DNA from: Pedobacter cryophilus
GTDB taxonomy: Bacteria; Bacteroidota; Bacteroidia; Sphingobacteriales; Sphingobacteriaceae
Direction: 5' to 3'
DNA length: 64,000 bases
Assembly (NCBI RefSeq): GCF_005116455.1
Contig: NZ_SWBP01000002.1
Coordinates: 310,001 to 374,000 of the forward strand
A program made the translations under genes and the position numbers. Shown here piece after piece: positions 43,228 through 52,082 of the stretch. Under the pieces are notes generated by a model. That model saw only the letters and a list, made by a program, of their open reading frames with translations, ran no database searches and had not been told where the DNA came from. Each line of letters starts with the position of its first letter. Position 1 is the stretch's first letter.

Positions 43228-44640
43228 TTAATTTAAATGATTCACCAAATTTAATCCCATTTGGAGGCCTAAATCAGTCATTAATTTTAAAGCTTCTGCT
43301 CTGTTATTTTTAATTTCACCTTCTAAAATAGCCTCTCTTATTTGACTTTTAATCATCCCAACTTCTTTACCCGCAGGAATATTAAAAGCTAACATAATAT
43401 CTTCTCCACTTATTGGAGGTTGCCAATTTCTAATCTGATCTCTCTCTTCTACGTCTTTGAGCTTTTGTTGTACCAGTTCAAAATTATTACGGTACTTCTT
43501 TATTTTGTATTCATTTTTGGTAGTGACATCAGCATGGCACAGTTTCATTAAAGCCTCAATATCTTCGCCAGCTTCAAAAAGCAAACGTCTAACGGCCGAA
43601 TCGGTTACAATTTCTTGAGCTAAAACAATAGGTCTTAAATGCAGCTGAACCAACTTTTGAACAAATTTCATTTTCTCGTTTAAGGGAAGCTTTAGCTGAT
43701 TAAATATTTTGGGTACCATTCTAGCCCCTTTATCTTCATGACCATGAAATGTCCAACCATGCCCTCTTTCAAATCTTTTAGTAGCCGGCTTTGCAATATC
43801 ATGTAAAATAGCCGCCCAACGTAACCATAAATCATCAGTGGTTTGAGCTACATTATCTAGGACTTGTAAGGTGTGGTAAAAATTATCTTTATGCCCTTTT
43901 CCATCTATAATGTCTACACCAAACAAATCGGTCATTTGAGGAAATATAATTTTAAGCAAGCCTGTATCAAATAAATATTTAAAACCGATGGAAGGAATAG
44001 GAGATGAAATTATTTTGTTGAGCTCATCTGTAATGCGTTCTTTAGAAACAATTTGGATACGCTCTTTATTCTTTTTTATAGCTTCAATGGCATCTTCGGC
44101 TATGGAAAAACCTAACTGAGAGGCAAATCTTACTGCTCTCATCATCCTTAAAGGGTCATCAGAAAAAGTTTCTTCTGGATTTAAGGGCGTTATAATTATT
44201 TTTTCTTCTAAGTGTTTTAATCCATCAAATGGATCTAGAAGTTTACCAAAATGTGCCGGTGAAAGCTGAATAGCCATGGCATTAATAGTAAAATCTCTTC
44301 GTTTTTGGTCATCTTCTAAACTTCCATCTTCTATAATTGGTTTTCTAGATTCGGCTCTGTATGATTCTTTTCTGGCACCAACAAATTCTATTTCTAAATC
44401 TTGATAGCGCAACATGGCAGTTCCAAAACTCTTAAAAACGGTAACTTGAACGTTTAAATGTTTTGCAACTGCGGTAGCAAAATCAGGTCCGTTGCCTAAC
44501 ACTACAATATCAACGTCTTTAGATGGTCTGTTTAAGAAAATATCTCTCACAAAACCTCCAATTACATAAGCTTCCACATTCAGTTGTGCTGATAGTTTAG
44601 ATAATATGGTGAAAACCGGATGTTTTAGGTGTTGCTTCAA
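43228..44640 (-). CDS. cca: CCA tRNA nucleotidyltransferase with HD domain
   Basis: 470 residues. The class II polymerase motif GGFVRD (28-33) is followed by the catalytic DVD (42-44) and the segment RRDFTINAMA. An HD domain with HDIAKP follows in the middle part. It adds or repairs the CCA end of tRNAs; the window's tRNAs mostly do not encode CCA, so the enzyme is needed. The HD domain adds phosphatase/phosphodiesterase activity in relatives. Single gene. Confidence 0.93.
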   Translation of the reverse strand: MKQHLKHPVFTILSKLSAQLNVEAYVIGGFVRDIFLNRPSKDVDIVVLGNGPDFATAVAKHLNVQVTVFKSFGTAMLRYQDLEIEFVGARKESYRAESRKPIIEDGSLEDDQKRRDFTINAMAIQLSPAHFGKLLDPFDGLKHLEEKIIITPLNPEETFSDDPLRMMRAVRFASQLGFSIAEDAIEAIKKNKERIQIVSKERITDELNKIISSPIPSIGFKYLFDTGLLKIIFPQMTDLFGVDIIDGKGHKDNFYHTLQVLDNVAQTTDDLWLRWAAILHDIAKPATKRFERGHGWTFHGHEDKGARMVPKIFNQLKLPLNEKMKFVQKLVQLHLRPIVLAQEIVTDSAVRRLLFEAGEDIEALMKLCHADVTTKNEYKIKKYRNNFELVQQKLKDVEERDQIRNWQPPISGEDIMLAFNIPAGKEVGMIKSQIREAILEGEIKNNRAEALKLMTDLGLQMGLNLVNHLN

Positions 44641-44760
44641 AACGTATGGATATTATATTTTTCCTCAGCTGATTGATGAACAATCAGCTGAAAATTATTT
44701 TTGCAAATATAGGCTTATATCGGTTTATTGTTAAGCCGAATTTGGATTTGTATAGAGGTT

Positions 44761-45327
44761 TTATTTCCTGATAAATGCGAATTTGCCATCAGGTTCTAAT
44801 TTCATGATGGTTGAGGGTTGTTTTTTCTCTATGCTTTCTTGCTCTAAATCTACCACATAATCTACTCCGTCTATAATTTTCTGATTAATTTCTGAAAAAT
44901 TTGCAGGCGTGTTTTCTCCGCTGATGTTTGCCGATGTAGAAACTATAGGTTTTCTAAAACGTTGAATGAGTTGCTGACAAAAATCATGTTTAGGAATTCT
45001 AATACCTATACTACCATCTTCATTAATGAGATTAGAAGCTAAATTTTTAGCTCCAGAATAGATGATGGTTAAAGGGTTTTCACTGTATTCTATTAAATCA
45101 TAAGCTATATCTGGTACTTCACTTATATAGCTTTGAAGTTTATTATCTGTATCTAAAAGAATAATTAAGCTTTTGCTATCAGCTCTGTTTTTTAAGGCAT
45201 AAACTTTTGCAACTGCTTCTACATTAGTAGCGTCACAACCTAAACCCCAAACCGTATCAGTAGGGTAGAGAATAATTCCTCCAGTTTTTAAAACTTCCAA
45301 AGCTTTGTTAATTTCTTCTTTAAGCAT
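44761..45327 (-). CDS. L-threonylcarbamoyladenylate synthase (Sua5/YciO/YrdC family)
   Basis: 188 residues, the short form without the Sua5 extension. It has YPTDTVWGLGCDA, KNRADSKSL and STSANISGE, which together form the threonine/ATP/bicarbonate site. The product threonylcarbamoyl-AMP is used to make t6A37 in tRNA. It overlaps the upstream glycosyltransferase gene by eight bases. YciO-type paralogues cannot be excluded. Confidence 0.88.
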   Translation of the reverse strand: MLKEEINKALEVLKTGGIILYPTDTVWGLGCDATNVEAVAKVYALKNRADSKSLIILLDTDNKLQSYISEVPDIAYDLIEYSENPLTIIYSGAKNLASNLINEDGSIGIRIPKHDFCQQLIQRFRKPIVSTSANISGENTPANFSEINQKIIDGVDYVVDLEQESIEKKQPSTIMKLEPDGKFAFIRK

Positions 45328-46447
45328 GATATAAGGTTTTTTGATATACAGCCATTAAGTTTTTTGCTATTTGTTTTTCTCTAAAATTTAATGCAAATTT
45401 TTTACCCTGATTAACCATTTTTAGTTTCAAAGGTTCGTCATCATAAATATGGATAATAGCTTTTGTAAGTTGAGCAGCATTGTCATTCTCAAAATACAAA
45501 CTATCTGGTCCGCCGGCTTCTTCTAAACAAGAACCTTTGGCCGCAATAACAGGAACTCCGCTGTTTAACGCTTCTAAAATTGGAATTCCAAAACCTTCAA
45601 ATTGTGAAGGGTAAATAAATATTTTAGCTTGCTGATAAATGCCCGGTAAATCTTGAAATGGTACATCTTTTATAAAATGAACCCTGTTTTCTAATTCATG
45701 AAAGGCAATGAAATTTAATAGAATTTGCTCATAAGAAGTTGCTTTACCAACTAAAACCAAATGGATGTGTTTGGGTAAATGTTGTAAAGATTTTAAAATT
45801 AATAATTGATTTTTACGATTTTCTATAGTGCCTACGCAAAGTAAATAGTGGTTTGGTAGTTGATATTTTAGTTTAATATCTTCTAATTCGTTAATTGGTA
45901 ATGGTTGGTAAAATATAGCATCACAACCCTGATAAACTACTTCTATTTTATCTTCTGAGGTACCAAAAAAATGAATAATGTCTTTTTTGGTTTGCTCACT
46001 AATTGCAATAATCCGATCTGCATTTTCACAAGCGGATCTAAATTTAATGTCATATATTTTTCTATCAATTCTTTTAAAATAATATGGAAAGCGCAGGTAA
46101 ATTAAATCGTGAATGGTGACTACAGATTTGATACCTTCTTTTTTTAATTGCGATGGAATTTCGTGGCTTAAACCATGGTAAAGGTCTATTTTATCTTTCA
46201 CCAGATCTTTCACCATTCCGTTACTTCTCCAATAAGATTTTAACAATTTAAACGGAGCTGTTTTGATTGTTAAGTTTGGTAAGCTGAATAAAAAATGAGT
46301 CCTGTTATTTTTAACAACATCAGGTGTATAGGCAAAGAAATCACTTTCAGGGTATTCCTGAGATAGAATTTTTATTACCGAACGAGCATAATTTCCTAAA
46401 CCCGTAAGGTTTTTAAAGGCTCTTTTTGCTTCGAATCCTATTCTCAT
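45320..46447 (-). CDS. GT4 family glycosyltransferase
   Basis: 375 residues with the GT-B fold. The N-terminal domain includes VTIHDLIYLRFP. The C-terminal nucleotide-sugar domain contains LLCVGTIENRKNQLLIL and the EGFGIPILE motif (E-x7-E) for the donor phosphate and sugar. It probably adds a sugar to a lipid or polysaccharide precursor at the cytoplasmic face. It is translated with the tsaC-like gene (eight-base overlap); the reason for that pairing is not evident. Confidence 0.9.
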   Translation of the reverse strand: MRIGFEAKRAFKNLTGLGNYARSVIKILSQEYPESDFFAYTPDVVKNNRTHFLFSLPNLTIKTAPFKLLKSYWRSNGMVKDLVKDKIDLYHGLSHEIPSQLKKEGIKSVVTIHDLIYLRFPYYFKRIDRKIYDIKFRSACENADRIIAISEQTKKDIIHFFGTSEDKIEVVYQGCDAIFYQPLPINELEDIKLKYQLPNHYLLCVGTIENRKNQLLILKSLQHLPKHIHLVLVGKATSYEQILLNFIAFHELENRVHFIKDVPFQDLPGIYQQAKIFIYPSQFEGFGIPILEALNSGVPVIAAKGSCLEEAGGPDSLYFENDNAAQLTKAIIHIYDDEPLKLKMVNQGKKFALNFREKQIAKNLMAVYQKTLYHA

Positions 46448-46461
46448 GTTTTTTAAGTTCT

Positions 46462-46530
46462 AGGTTGAAAGTTATAAGTAGTAAGTTATGGAGTCGTGAA
46501 TAATCACCTATAACTTACTACTTATCACCT
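46462..46530 (+). repeat. Long inverted repeat between the GT4 gene and dapD
   Basis: ATAAGTAGTAAGTTAT (46474-46489) pairs perfectly with ATAACTTACTACTTAT (46510-46525), with AGGT and ACCT extending it outward. It is composed of short near-repeats of TAAGTAG/AAGTTAT and fills most of the 92-base gap. Confidence 0.75.
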
Positions 46531-46539
46531 AAAACTCAA

Positions 46540-47358
46540 TTAAACTGCTACGTTATGCTCTCTTAAAGCTTCATTTAACGAAGTCTTTTTATCTGTTGAT
46601 TCTTTTCTTTTGCCAATAATTAAAGCGCAAGGAACTTGATATTCGCCAGAAGGGAATTTCTTAGTATAAGAACCTGGAATAACCACTGAACGTTCTGGAA
46701 CAACCATTTTATATTCTACTGGCTCTGGTCCGGTGACGTCAATAATTTTTGTAGATGCAGTTAACACAACGTTTGCACCTAAAACAGCCTCTTTTTCTAC
46801 TCTAACGCCTTCCACTACAATGGCTCTAGAACCAATAAAGCAACCATCTTCTATAATTACAGGAGCACCTTGAACAGGTTCTAACACACCACCAATACCT
46901 ACACCACCACTTAAATGTACGTTTTTACCAATTTGAGCACATGAGCCAACAGTTGCCCAAGTATCTACCATAGTACCTTCATCAACATAAGCGCCAATGT
47001 TTACGTAAGAAGGCATCATAATTACACCTTTTGCAAGAAAAGCACCATATCTGGCAATACCATGCGGAACAACTCTAACTCCTTTTTCTTTGTAATCGGT
47101 CTTTAATTTCATTTTATCATGAAAAACAAAAGGACCTACTTTAATTTCTTCCATCTCGCGGATAGGGAAATAAAGAATTACGGCTTTTTTAATCCAGTCG
47201 TTTACCACCCAGGCACTTCCAATAGGTTCTGCAACTCTTATTTCGCCAATGTCTAGTCTATAAATAGTTCTTTCTATGGCATCACGATATTCTTTAAAAT
47301 TCAGCAGGTTTCTATCATCCCATGCTTCTTCTACAGCTTTTTTTAGTTCGGCAATCAT
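46540..47358 (-). CDS. dapD: 2,3,4,5-tetrahydropyridine-2,6-dicarboxylate N-succinyltransferase
   Basis: 272 residues, normal length. An N-terminal helical domain is followed by left-handed beta-helix hexapeptide repeats (GAFLAKGVIMMPSYVNIGAYV, about residues 107-127; then DTWATVGSCAQIG and GCFIGSRAIVVEG). It transfers succinyl from succinyl-CoA in lysine and meso-diaminopimelate synthesis. A -7 box lies upstream (47377-47384), divergent from the S4 gene. Confidence 0.97.
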   Translation of the reverse strand: MIAELKKAVEEAWDDRNLLNFKEYRDAIERTIYRLDIGEIRVAEPIGSAWVVNDWIKKAVILYFPIREMEEIKVGPFVFHDKMKLKTDYKEKGVRVVPHGIARYGAFLAKGVIMMPSYVNIGAYVDEGTMVDTWATVGSCAQIGKNVHLSGGVGIGGVLEPVQGAPVIIEDGCFIGSRAIVVEGVRVEKEAVLGANVVLTASTKIIDVTGPEPVEYKMVVPERSVVIPGSYTKKFPSGEYQVPCALIIGKRKESTDKKTSLNEALREHNVAV

Positions 47359-47376
47359 TATATTTTAATTTGAGTG

Positions 47377-47384
47377 CAAAATTA
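47377..47384 (-). promoter_or_regulatory. -7 promoter element of dapD
   Basis: On the minus strand this reads TAATTTTG, matching TAnnTTTG, 18 bases before the dapD start codon. The -33 element is not obvious. Confidence 0.45.
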
Positions 47385-47416
47385 AGATTTTTTACCTATT
47401 AGCATGAATTTTGCGT

Positions 47417-47424
47417 TATTTTTG
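47417..47424 (+). promoter_or_regulatory. -7 promoter element of the S4-domain gene
   Basis: TATTTTTG matches TAnnTTTG and ends eight bases before the ATG, which would give an almost leaderless mRNA. Confidence 0.4.
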
Positions 47425-47432
47425 AACTCTTT

Positions 47433-47834
47433 ATGGCAGAAAAATTAAGAATTGATAAATATTTATGGTCTATTAGGCTATTTAAAACCAGAAGTTTAGC
47501 TACCGATGCTTGCCGAGCCGGAAGGGTGAAAAAAGACGGAACCAATATTAAAGCCAGTTATGAAGTAAAAGTTGGCGAGATATTTCAAGTGTCTAAAAGC
47601 GTCGAGAAGAAAATTATTAAAGTTGTAGAGCTATTAACCACCAGAGTTGATGCTAAAAAAGCCATTTTAGCTTATCAAGATTTAACGCCACCAGAAGAAA
47701 CTGCCAAATACAAATCAATGTTTCATTCGCCTTTATTGCTAAGAGACCGTGGAACCGGCCGGCCAACTAAAAAAGATAGAAGAGAGATTGATGATTTGAG
47801 CGATAGATTTTTTAATGTGGAAGAGGAGGATTAG
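47433..47834 (+). CDS. S4 RNA-binding domain protein (Hsp15-like)
   Basis: 133 residues. The N-terminal S4 domain LRIDKYLWSIRLFKTRSLA followed by RAGRVKKDG is the signature of the heat-shock protein 15 family, which binds stalled 50S subunits carrying peptidyl-tRNA. The C-terminal tail is basic then acidic. It is a single gene, divergent from dapD, with a TATCAAG repeat and a dispersed palindrome downstream. Confidence 0.88.
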   Translation: MAEKLRIDKYLWSIRLFKTRSLATDACRAGRVKKDGTNIKASYEVKVGEIFQVSKSVEKKIIKVVELLTTRVDAKKAILAYQDLTPPEETAKYKSMFHSPLLLRDRGTGRPTKKDRREIDDLSDRFFNVEEED

Positions 47835-47877
47835 TATTGAGTAGCAAGATAATAGTATCAAGTATCAAGACTATTAA
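47833..47877 (+). repeat. TATCAAG-type short repeats after the S4 gene
   Basis: The stretch contains AGTATCAAG twice in near succession and a related AGTAGCAAG. It is the same word family as in the nusG-rplK spacer, here on one side only. Confidence 0.5.
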
Positions 47878-47898
47878 TTGACGGTTTAATTTTTATTA

Positions 47899-47974
47899 GG
47901 GCGTTTTAACACGCTATCCGTTACAATCTTTTGCTTCAAAAAGCAAAAGGATTTCCACTACTATCGTTAACGCA
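47899..47974 (-). repeat. Dispersed palindromic repeat with variable core, copy 4
   Basis: The arms match the copy at 14077-14170 nearly base for base. The core here is a hairpin of TTTTGCTT with AAGCAAAA. The outer ends GCGTT and AACGC can also pair. It lies between convergent genes. Confidence 0.75.
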
Positions 47975-48071
47975 AAACCTACTGATTTGATTAAACGTAG
48001 GGATAATCCTCGGATTTTCCGATTGAAGCACAATTCTAAACAAAGGATAACCCGAGTACCAAAATCGTTTA

Positions 48072-49061
48072 TTAGATAACTAGAGTATTATCCCTACCAA
48101 AGTTCTCCATAATTTTTAAACTCAATAAAGCATCTTCTAAAGAACAAGGATTTTCTCCTTTACCTAAAAAATAATTCACTGTTTTTTCAATCATATTTTG
48201 TTGAATATGTTGGGTGTTTTTAAAACTAAAATGCTCAGTTTCTGAGTTAATGGTTAAATCTAAATCGTGACCAAAAAACGAAAAAACTATTTTCCCTTTT
48301 GATCCTATCATCTCACATTTCTCTAGTTCATTATCAGGGTGACTGTTAAAGCACCATAATCCATTAAAAACAATGTCTTTGTTGAATATTAATTGTCCGC
48401 TGGTGATATCAGCAACTGCATTTTGCTGACTCTGATTTTTAGAAAATCCGTTGATATAATTTGGAGTACCAAAAATATGAACCAATATATCTAATTGATG
48501 AGGGGCTAAATCATAAAATAAACCTCCACCAGAAAGGGCCGGATTAATTCGCCAGTTTTCGGCAGTTTGAGCTATTTGAGTTGAACCTGGTTTTTGATAT
48601 AATTTTAAATCGATAATGCGGATATCTCCAATAGCTTGCTCATCAATTAATTCTTTGATTTTAATAAATAGGGGTAAAGCCCTGCGGTAATGTGCAACAG
48701 TTACTTTTTTTTGATAAAGCTTTTCGGTAGCAATAATTTCTTCACACTCTGCAACGGTAAGTGTCACTGGTTTTTCTATGTACACATTTTTACCAGCCTT
48801 TAAAGCTTCAATAGCATAATCTTTATGGAAAGCGGGTGGAGTGGCAATGTAAATAGCATTTATATTTTCATCACTAATCAATTCTTCTGCGGAAGCGTAC
48901 CATTTAGAAATTTGATGACGATTTGCATAATCTTTTGCTTTTTCGGCATCTCTACGCATTACAGCTTCTGTTGTTGAGTTAGGCACTTTTTTAAAAGCTG
49001 GGCCACTTTTTACTTCCGTAACATCGCCGCAGCCTAATATTCCCCAGTTTATTTGATTCAT
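48072..49061 (-). CDS. Gfo/Idh/MocA family oxidoreductase
   Basis: 329 residues. The N-terminal Rossmann fold starts INWGILGCGDVTEV, and the EKPVT motif near residue 95 carries the conserved lysine. The C-terminal domain has the segment GGLFYDLAPHQLDIL, with the histidine typical of sugar-acting members. It is an NAD(P)-dependent dehydrogenase, probably on a sugar or cyclitol derivative; the substrate is unknown. It lies 50 bases downstream of the guanine deaminase gene on the same strand. Confidence 0.88.
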   Translation of the reverse strand: MNQINWGILGCGDVTEVKSGPAFKKVPNSTTEAVMRRDAEKAKDYANRHQISKWYASAEELISDENINAIYIATPPAFHKDYAIEALKAGKNVYIEKPVTLTVAECEEIIATEKLYQKKVTVAHYRRALPLFIKIKELIDEQAIGDIRIIDLKLYQKPGSTQIAQTAENWRINPALSGGGLFYDLAPHQLDILVHIFGTPNYINGFSKNQSQQNAVADITSGQLIFNKDIVFNGLWCFNSHPDNELEKCEMIGSKGKIVFSFFGHDLDLTINSETEHFSFKNTQHIQQNMIEKTVNYFLGKGENPCSLEDALLSLKIMENFGRDNTLVI

Positions 49062-49111
49062 TGTTATACAGTATTGAGTAGAGCGTAATGAGTATTTAGA
49101 TCAGATATTTT

Positions 49112-49588
49112 TTAATAATCTATTTTTTGTGTGGATGCTTTCCATTGCTCAAAAACTAAAATAGCTTCTTCTTTTAGAATCTGTTCGCTTTTTAGCTTTC
49201 TTTCTTCCAGTTTTAAGTCAATTTCCTCGTAAATAAATTGATCATCAAAACCTATAGCGGCAGCATCTGATTTGGTATTGGCATAATACATTTTATCTAA
49301 CCGAGCCCAGTAAATTGCGCCTAAGCACATTGGGCAAGGCTCGCAGCTGGTGTAAATTACGCATCCTTCTAAAGTGAAAGTTTGTAGCGCTTGGCAAGCT
49401 AACCTAATGGTGGCAACTTCTGCATGGGCAGTTGGATCATTTGTGGTGGTTACCCTATTCGCACTTTTAGCAATTATTTTTCCGTCTTTTACTATTACCG
49501 CTCCAAATGGACCGCCTAAGCCATTTTTTACGTTATCTTCTGAAAGCGCAATAGCTTCCCTCATAAAATTTAAATGTTGCTCTTCCAT
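49112..49588 (-). CDS. Guanine deaminase (cytidine-deaminase-like nucleoside deaminase)
   Basis: 158 residues. The zinc site is HAE (H55, E57) and PCPMC (C85, C88). The C-terminal region AAIGFDDQFIYEEIDL is that of the small guanine deaminases (GuaD of Bacillus) rather than of tRNA adenosine deaminase. It converts guanine to xanthine in purine catabolism. A terminator precedes it on the same strand, so it probably has its own promoter. Confidence 0.88.
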   Translation of the reverse strand: MEEQHLNFMREAIALSEDNVKNGLGGPFGAVIVKDGKIIAKSANRVTTTNDPTAHAEVATIRLACQALQTFTLEGCVIYTSCEPCPMCLGAIYWARLDKMYYANTKSDAAAIGFDDQFIYEEIDLKLEERKLKSEQILKEEAILVFEQWKASTQKIDY

Positions 49589-49603
49589 TTTTTTATAAAT
49601 TAA

Positions 49604-49628
49604 AAAGCCCGACTATTAGCCAGGCTTT
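49604..49628 (-). terminator. Terminator of the OmpH-like lipoprotein gene
   Basis: On the minus strand AAAGCCTGGC pairs with GTCGGGCTTT (two wobble pairs) and is followed by Ts. It separates this gene from the guanine deaminase gene. Confidence 0.75.
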
Positions 49629-49651
49629 GATGATAAGTTTAAAACTTAAAA

Positions 49652-50248
49652 TTATTTTTTGTCGCTTTTGTAAGCTTCGTTTAAGCCTTTAATTACTTCT
49701 TTGGTCACATCTAAACTTTCATCAGCAAATAATATTGCGCTGTTTCCTTTAGAATAAGTTAATACCATTTTATAACCTTTGTCTTTTGCATGTTTCTTTA
49801 AATATTCGGCAACTTTATCATACAGTTTTTCATTTTCTCCAGCTTCTTCATTTTGTAAAGCCGAACCTGCATTTTGTTGATAAACTTGTAATTCTTGTTG
49901 TTTTCTTGCTAAACGTTGTTCTGTTTGTGCTCTTTGATCAGCACTTAAAGTGTTAGCTGCTTGTTGATAAGCTGCTACTTCACGTTGAAAAGCCGCACCT
50001 TTATCTTTTAAATCAGCTTCCGCTTTTTTTGATTTGTCTTCAAATTTAGTTTTGATTTCTTTAAAATATTCGTAATTATTTAAAAGAGAATCAGAGTTTA
50101 CATAAACAATGCCTCCTGTAACGCCAGCTTCAGTTGGAGTTGTTTTAGTTTCACCAGATTTAGTTTCAGTTTTATTACAAGCCACTACGGCTACCATTAA
50201 AGCTACGCCAGCACTTGCTTTAGCAATATTTGAGATTAATTTATTCAT
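49652..50248 (-). CDS. OmpH/Skp family chaperone, lipoprotein form
   Basis: 198 residues. The N-terminus has a lipobox (AVVAC, Cys at 24), then a Thr/Glu linker. The mature part starts with GIVYVNSDSLLNNYEYFKEI, the usual beginning of Skp/OmpH proteins, followed by a long coiled coil rich in Lys, Glu and Gln (about 70-140) and a final beta segment (YKMVLTYSKGNSAILFA). Skp holds outer-membrane proteins in the periplasm. Attachment by a lipid is unlike the free E. coli Skp. A -7 box lies upstream at 50268-50275. Confidence 0.85.
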   Translation of the reverse strand: MNKLISNIAKASAGVALMVAVVACNKTETKSGETKTTPTEAGVTGGIVYVNSDSLLNNYEYFKEIKTKFEDKSKKAEADLKDKGAAFQREVAAYQQAANTLSADQRAQTEQRLARKQQELQVYQQNAGSALQNEEAGENEKLYDKVAEYLKKHAKDKGYKMVLTYSKGNSAILFADESLDVTKEVIKGLNEAYKSDKK

Positions 50249-50267
50249 GTTTAATTTAAAATTTACG

Positions 50268-50275
50268 CAAATATA
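50268..50275 (-). promoter_or_regulatory. -7 promoter element of the OmpH-like gene
   Basis: Minus-strand TATATTTG, a perfect TAnnTTTG, 19 bases before the start codon. Confidence 0.5.
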
Positions 50276-50349
50276 TAGATTAACTAAAAGTATCCTAATT
50301 CTTTAACTTATTTTAATCCCACAAGGGGAATTAATTTTTCCTAAAAAAA

Positions 50350-50379
50350 GAAAAGACTTCATTTTACTGAAGTCTTTTC
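50350..50379. terminator. Terminator of trxA
   Basis: GAAAAGACTTCA (50350-50361) pairs with TGAAGTCTTTTC (50368-50379). The minus-strand side is followed by a T run, fitting the end of trxA. Confidence 0.85.
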
Positions 50380-50400
50380 CTTAAAGATTTTATGGTTGAA

Positions 50401-50721
50401 TTAAGCCATTTGCTTGTTTAATTTCTCAGCAAGTACAGATTTTGGAACCGCACCAATTTGTTTATCTACAATTTCTCCGTTTTTGAAAAATAATAAAGCA
50501 GGAATATTTCTGATACCAAACTTCACAGAAATTTCTGGATTATGGTCTACATTCACTTTTCCAATTATCGCTTTTCCTTCAAATTCTTTAGCTAATTCTT
50601 CTACCACTGGGCCAACCATACGGCAAGGACCGCACCATTCTGCCCAAAAATCTACTAATACTGGTTTATCTGATTTTAATACTAATTCATCAAAATTAGC
50701 ATCTGTTATTTCTAATGCCAT
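50401..50721 (-). CDS. trxA: Thioredoxin
   Basis: 106 residues. The active site WCGPC is at residues 29-33 and the conserved cis-proline region [13 protein letters not shown] follows. It reduces disulfides in cytosolic proteins with thioredoxin reductase. Promoter elements are visible upstream (50746-50777) and a terminator downstream, so the gene is monocistronic. Confidence 0.97.
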   Translation of the reverse strand: MALEITDANFDELVLKSDKPVLVDFWAEWCGPCRMVGPVVEELAKEFEGKAIIGKVNVDHNPEISVKFGIRNIPALLFFKNGEIVDKQIGAVPKSVLAEKLNKQMA

Positions 50722-50745
50722 AGTTTATATTTTTTAAATTCTAAT

Positions 50746-50777
50746 CAAATATAGGTCCAAATAAATCATTAGCCAAA
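50746..50777 (-). promoter_or_regulatory. Promoter of trxA
   Basis: On the minus strand TTTG (50777-50774) is followed after 20 bases by TATATTTG (50753-50746), matching -33 and -7 elements. The start codon lies 25 bases further. Confidence 0.65.
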
Positions 50778-50957
50778 TAGTATTTAGTTATCTGATGATA
50801 GCCTGAGGTTATTGGTATACTAAAGTGAAACCAGCTATTGTTTTGAGCAATTATTGAAAATATATATCTTTAACGGGAAAAAAGATAATTGTAATTCAAG
50901 TATTTGGTCATTGTTTTTATCTTAAACCTACCCAATTGATATGTTTCAGAATTTTTA

Positions 50958-52028
50958 ATGAGTGTAAAAGAAATAAAAAGCTTAACTGGTATTAGAGGTT
51001 TGGCAGCCTTATATGTGATTGTGTTTCACTGGTATGCAGAAATCTCTCATTTTCATTTAACTGAACTCAATAGTTATTTCAAAAGGTTTTTAGGTCACGG
51101 ATATTTAGCGGTCGATTTATTTTTTGTTTTGAGTGGCTTTGTCTTATGCTTAAGTTCTTACAAGCTGTTTCAGCAGTTTGATTTTAAGAATTACCAATCT
51201 TTTATGTACAAAAGATTTGTGAGGATATTCCCTTTATATATTTGTATTACCTTATTGTTTTTCTTTATGTTTAATGATAAGCTGAGCAAGCTTTTGGTGA
51301 ATTTAACTTTGTTTCAGGGGCTTACTTTTAAATATAACAATTCTATTATTCCTCCGGGATGGTCTTTAACTAATGAATGGATCATTTACTTTCTTTTTCC
51401 ATTTATGTTCTATTTGGTTTTGAGGATTGTAAAGAAGCCTTGGGTACTTATTCTGAGCGCTCTACTGATCTTAATTTTATTGAGTAGCGTAAGAAGTTAT
51501 GATTTTAATTGGTCTAACTACAGCTTTTTAAGAAAGGTGGAGGGCTTTCATCCTGTGATTTCATTTAGCAGAGGCCCGGCAAGTTTGTTGCGAACTTTAG
51601 CCGATTATCTTTTAGGGATTTTTGTGTTTTTGATGTACCAAAGAGGTGCTCAAATAAAGTATTTCAAATATCTGATTTTGGTGTTATTTGTTGCATTATG
51701 TTTTAGTAAAACAGATATCCTCATCATTATGCTTATCCCTTTTATTATTCTTCATCTCACAAAGTCTAATGTTGCAAGTAATTTATTATCCCATAAAACT
51801 GTTTATTTTATTGGCTTAATATCTTATTCACTCTACGTGAATCATTATTTGTTTATCAAAACTTATAAGCAAGCATCAAGTTTATTAGGCGTTAATCATT
51901 GTTTATTTAGCTTTTGTTATGTGATAGTAGGGACAATTATCATGAGTATCATCACTTATTATAGCATAGAAAAACCTGCAATAAATTTGTTTAGGAGGTT
52001 TAAAACAAAAGAGACTGTTAGGGTTTAA
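50958..52028 (+). CDS. Acyltransferase 3 family membrane protein
   Basis: 356 residues with about ten membrane helices. The N-terminal histidine in IVFHWYAEISHF and the segment YLAVDLFFVLSGFVL are the hallmarks of the acyltransferase-3/OafA family. It should O-acylate a sugar of a surface polysaccharide or another carbohydrate, using acyl-CoA from the cytoplasm. No polysaccharide genes are adjacent, so the acceptor is unknown. It is divergent from trxA and convergent with dnaE. Confidence 0.88.
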   Translation: MSVKEIKSLTGIRGLAALYVIVFHWYAEISHFHLTELNSYFKRFLGHGYLAVDLFFVLSGFVLCLSSYKLFQQFDFKNYQSFMYKRFVRIFPLYICITLLFFFMFNDKLSKLLVNLTLFQGLTFKYNNSIIPPGWSLTNEWIIYFLFPFMFYLVLRIVKKPWVLILSALLILILLSSVRSYDFNWSNYSFLRKVEGFHPVISFSRGPASLLRTLADYLLGIFVFLMYQRGAQIKYFKYLILVLFVALCFSKTDILIIMLIPFIILHLTKSNVASNLLSHKTVYFIGLISYSLYVNHYLFIKTYKQASSLLGVNHCLFSFCYVIVGTIIMSIITYYSIEKPAINLFRRFKTKETVRV

Positions 52029-52082
52029 CAATCTCTTCATCCGTTTAAAAAGTTTTTTTCTTCTTGTAGATTTTTTACAAGC

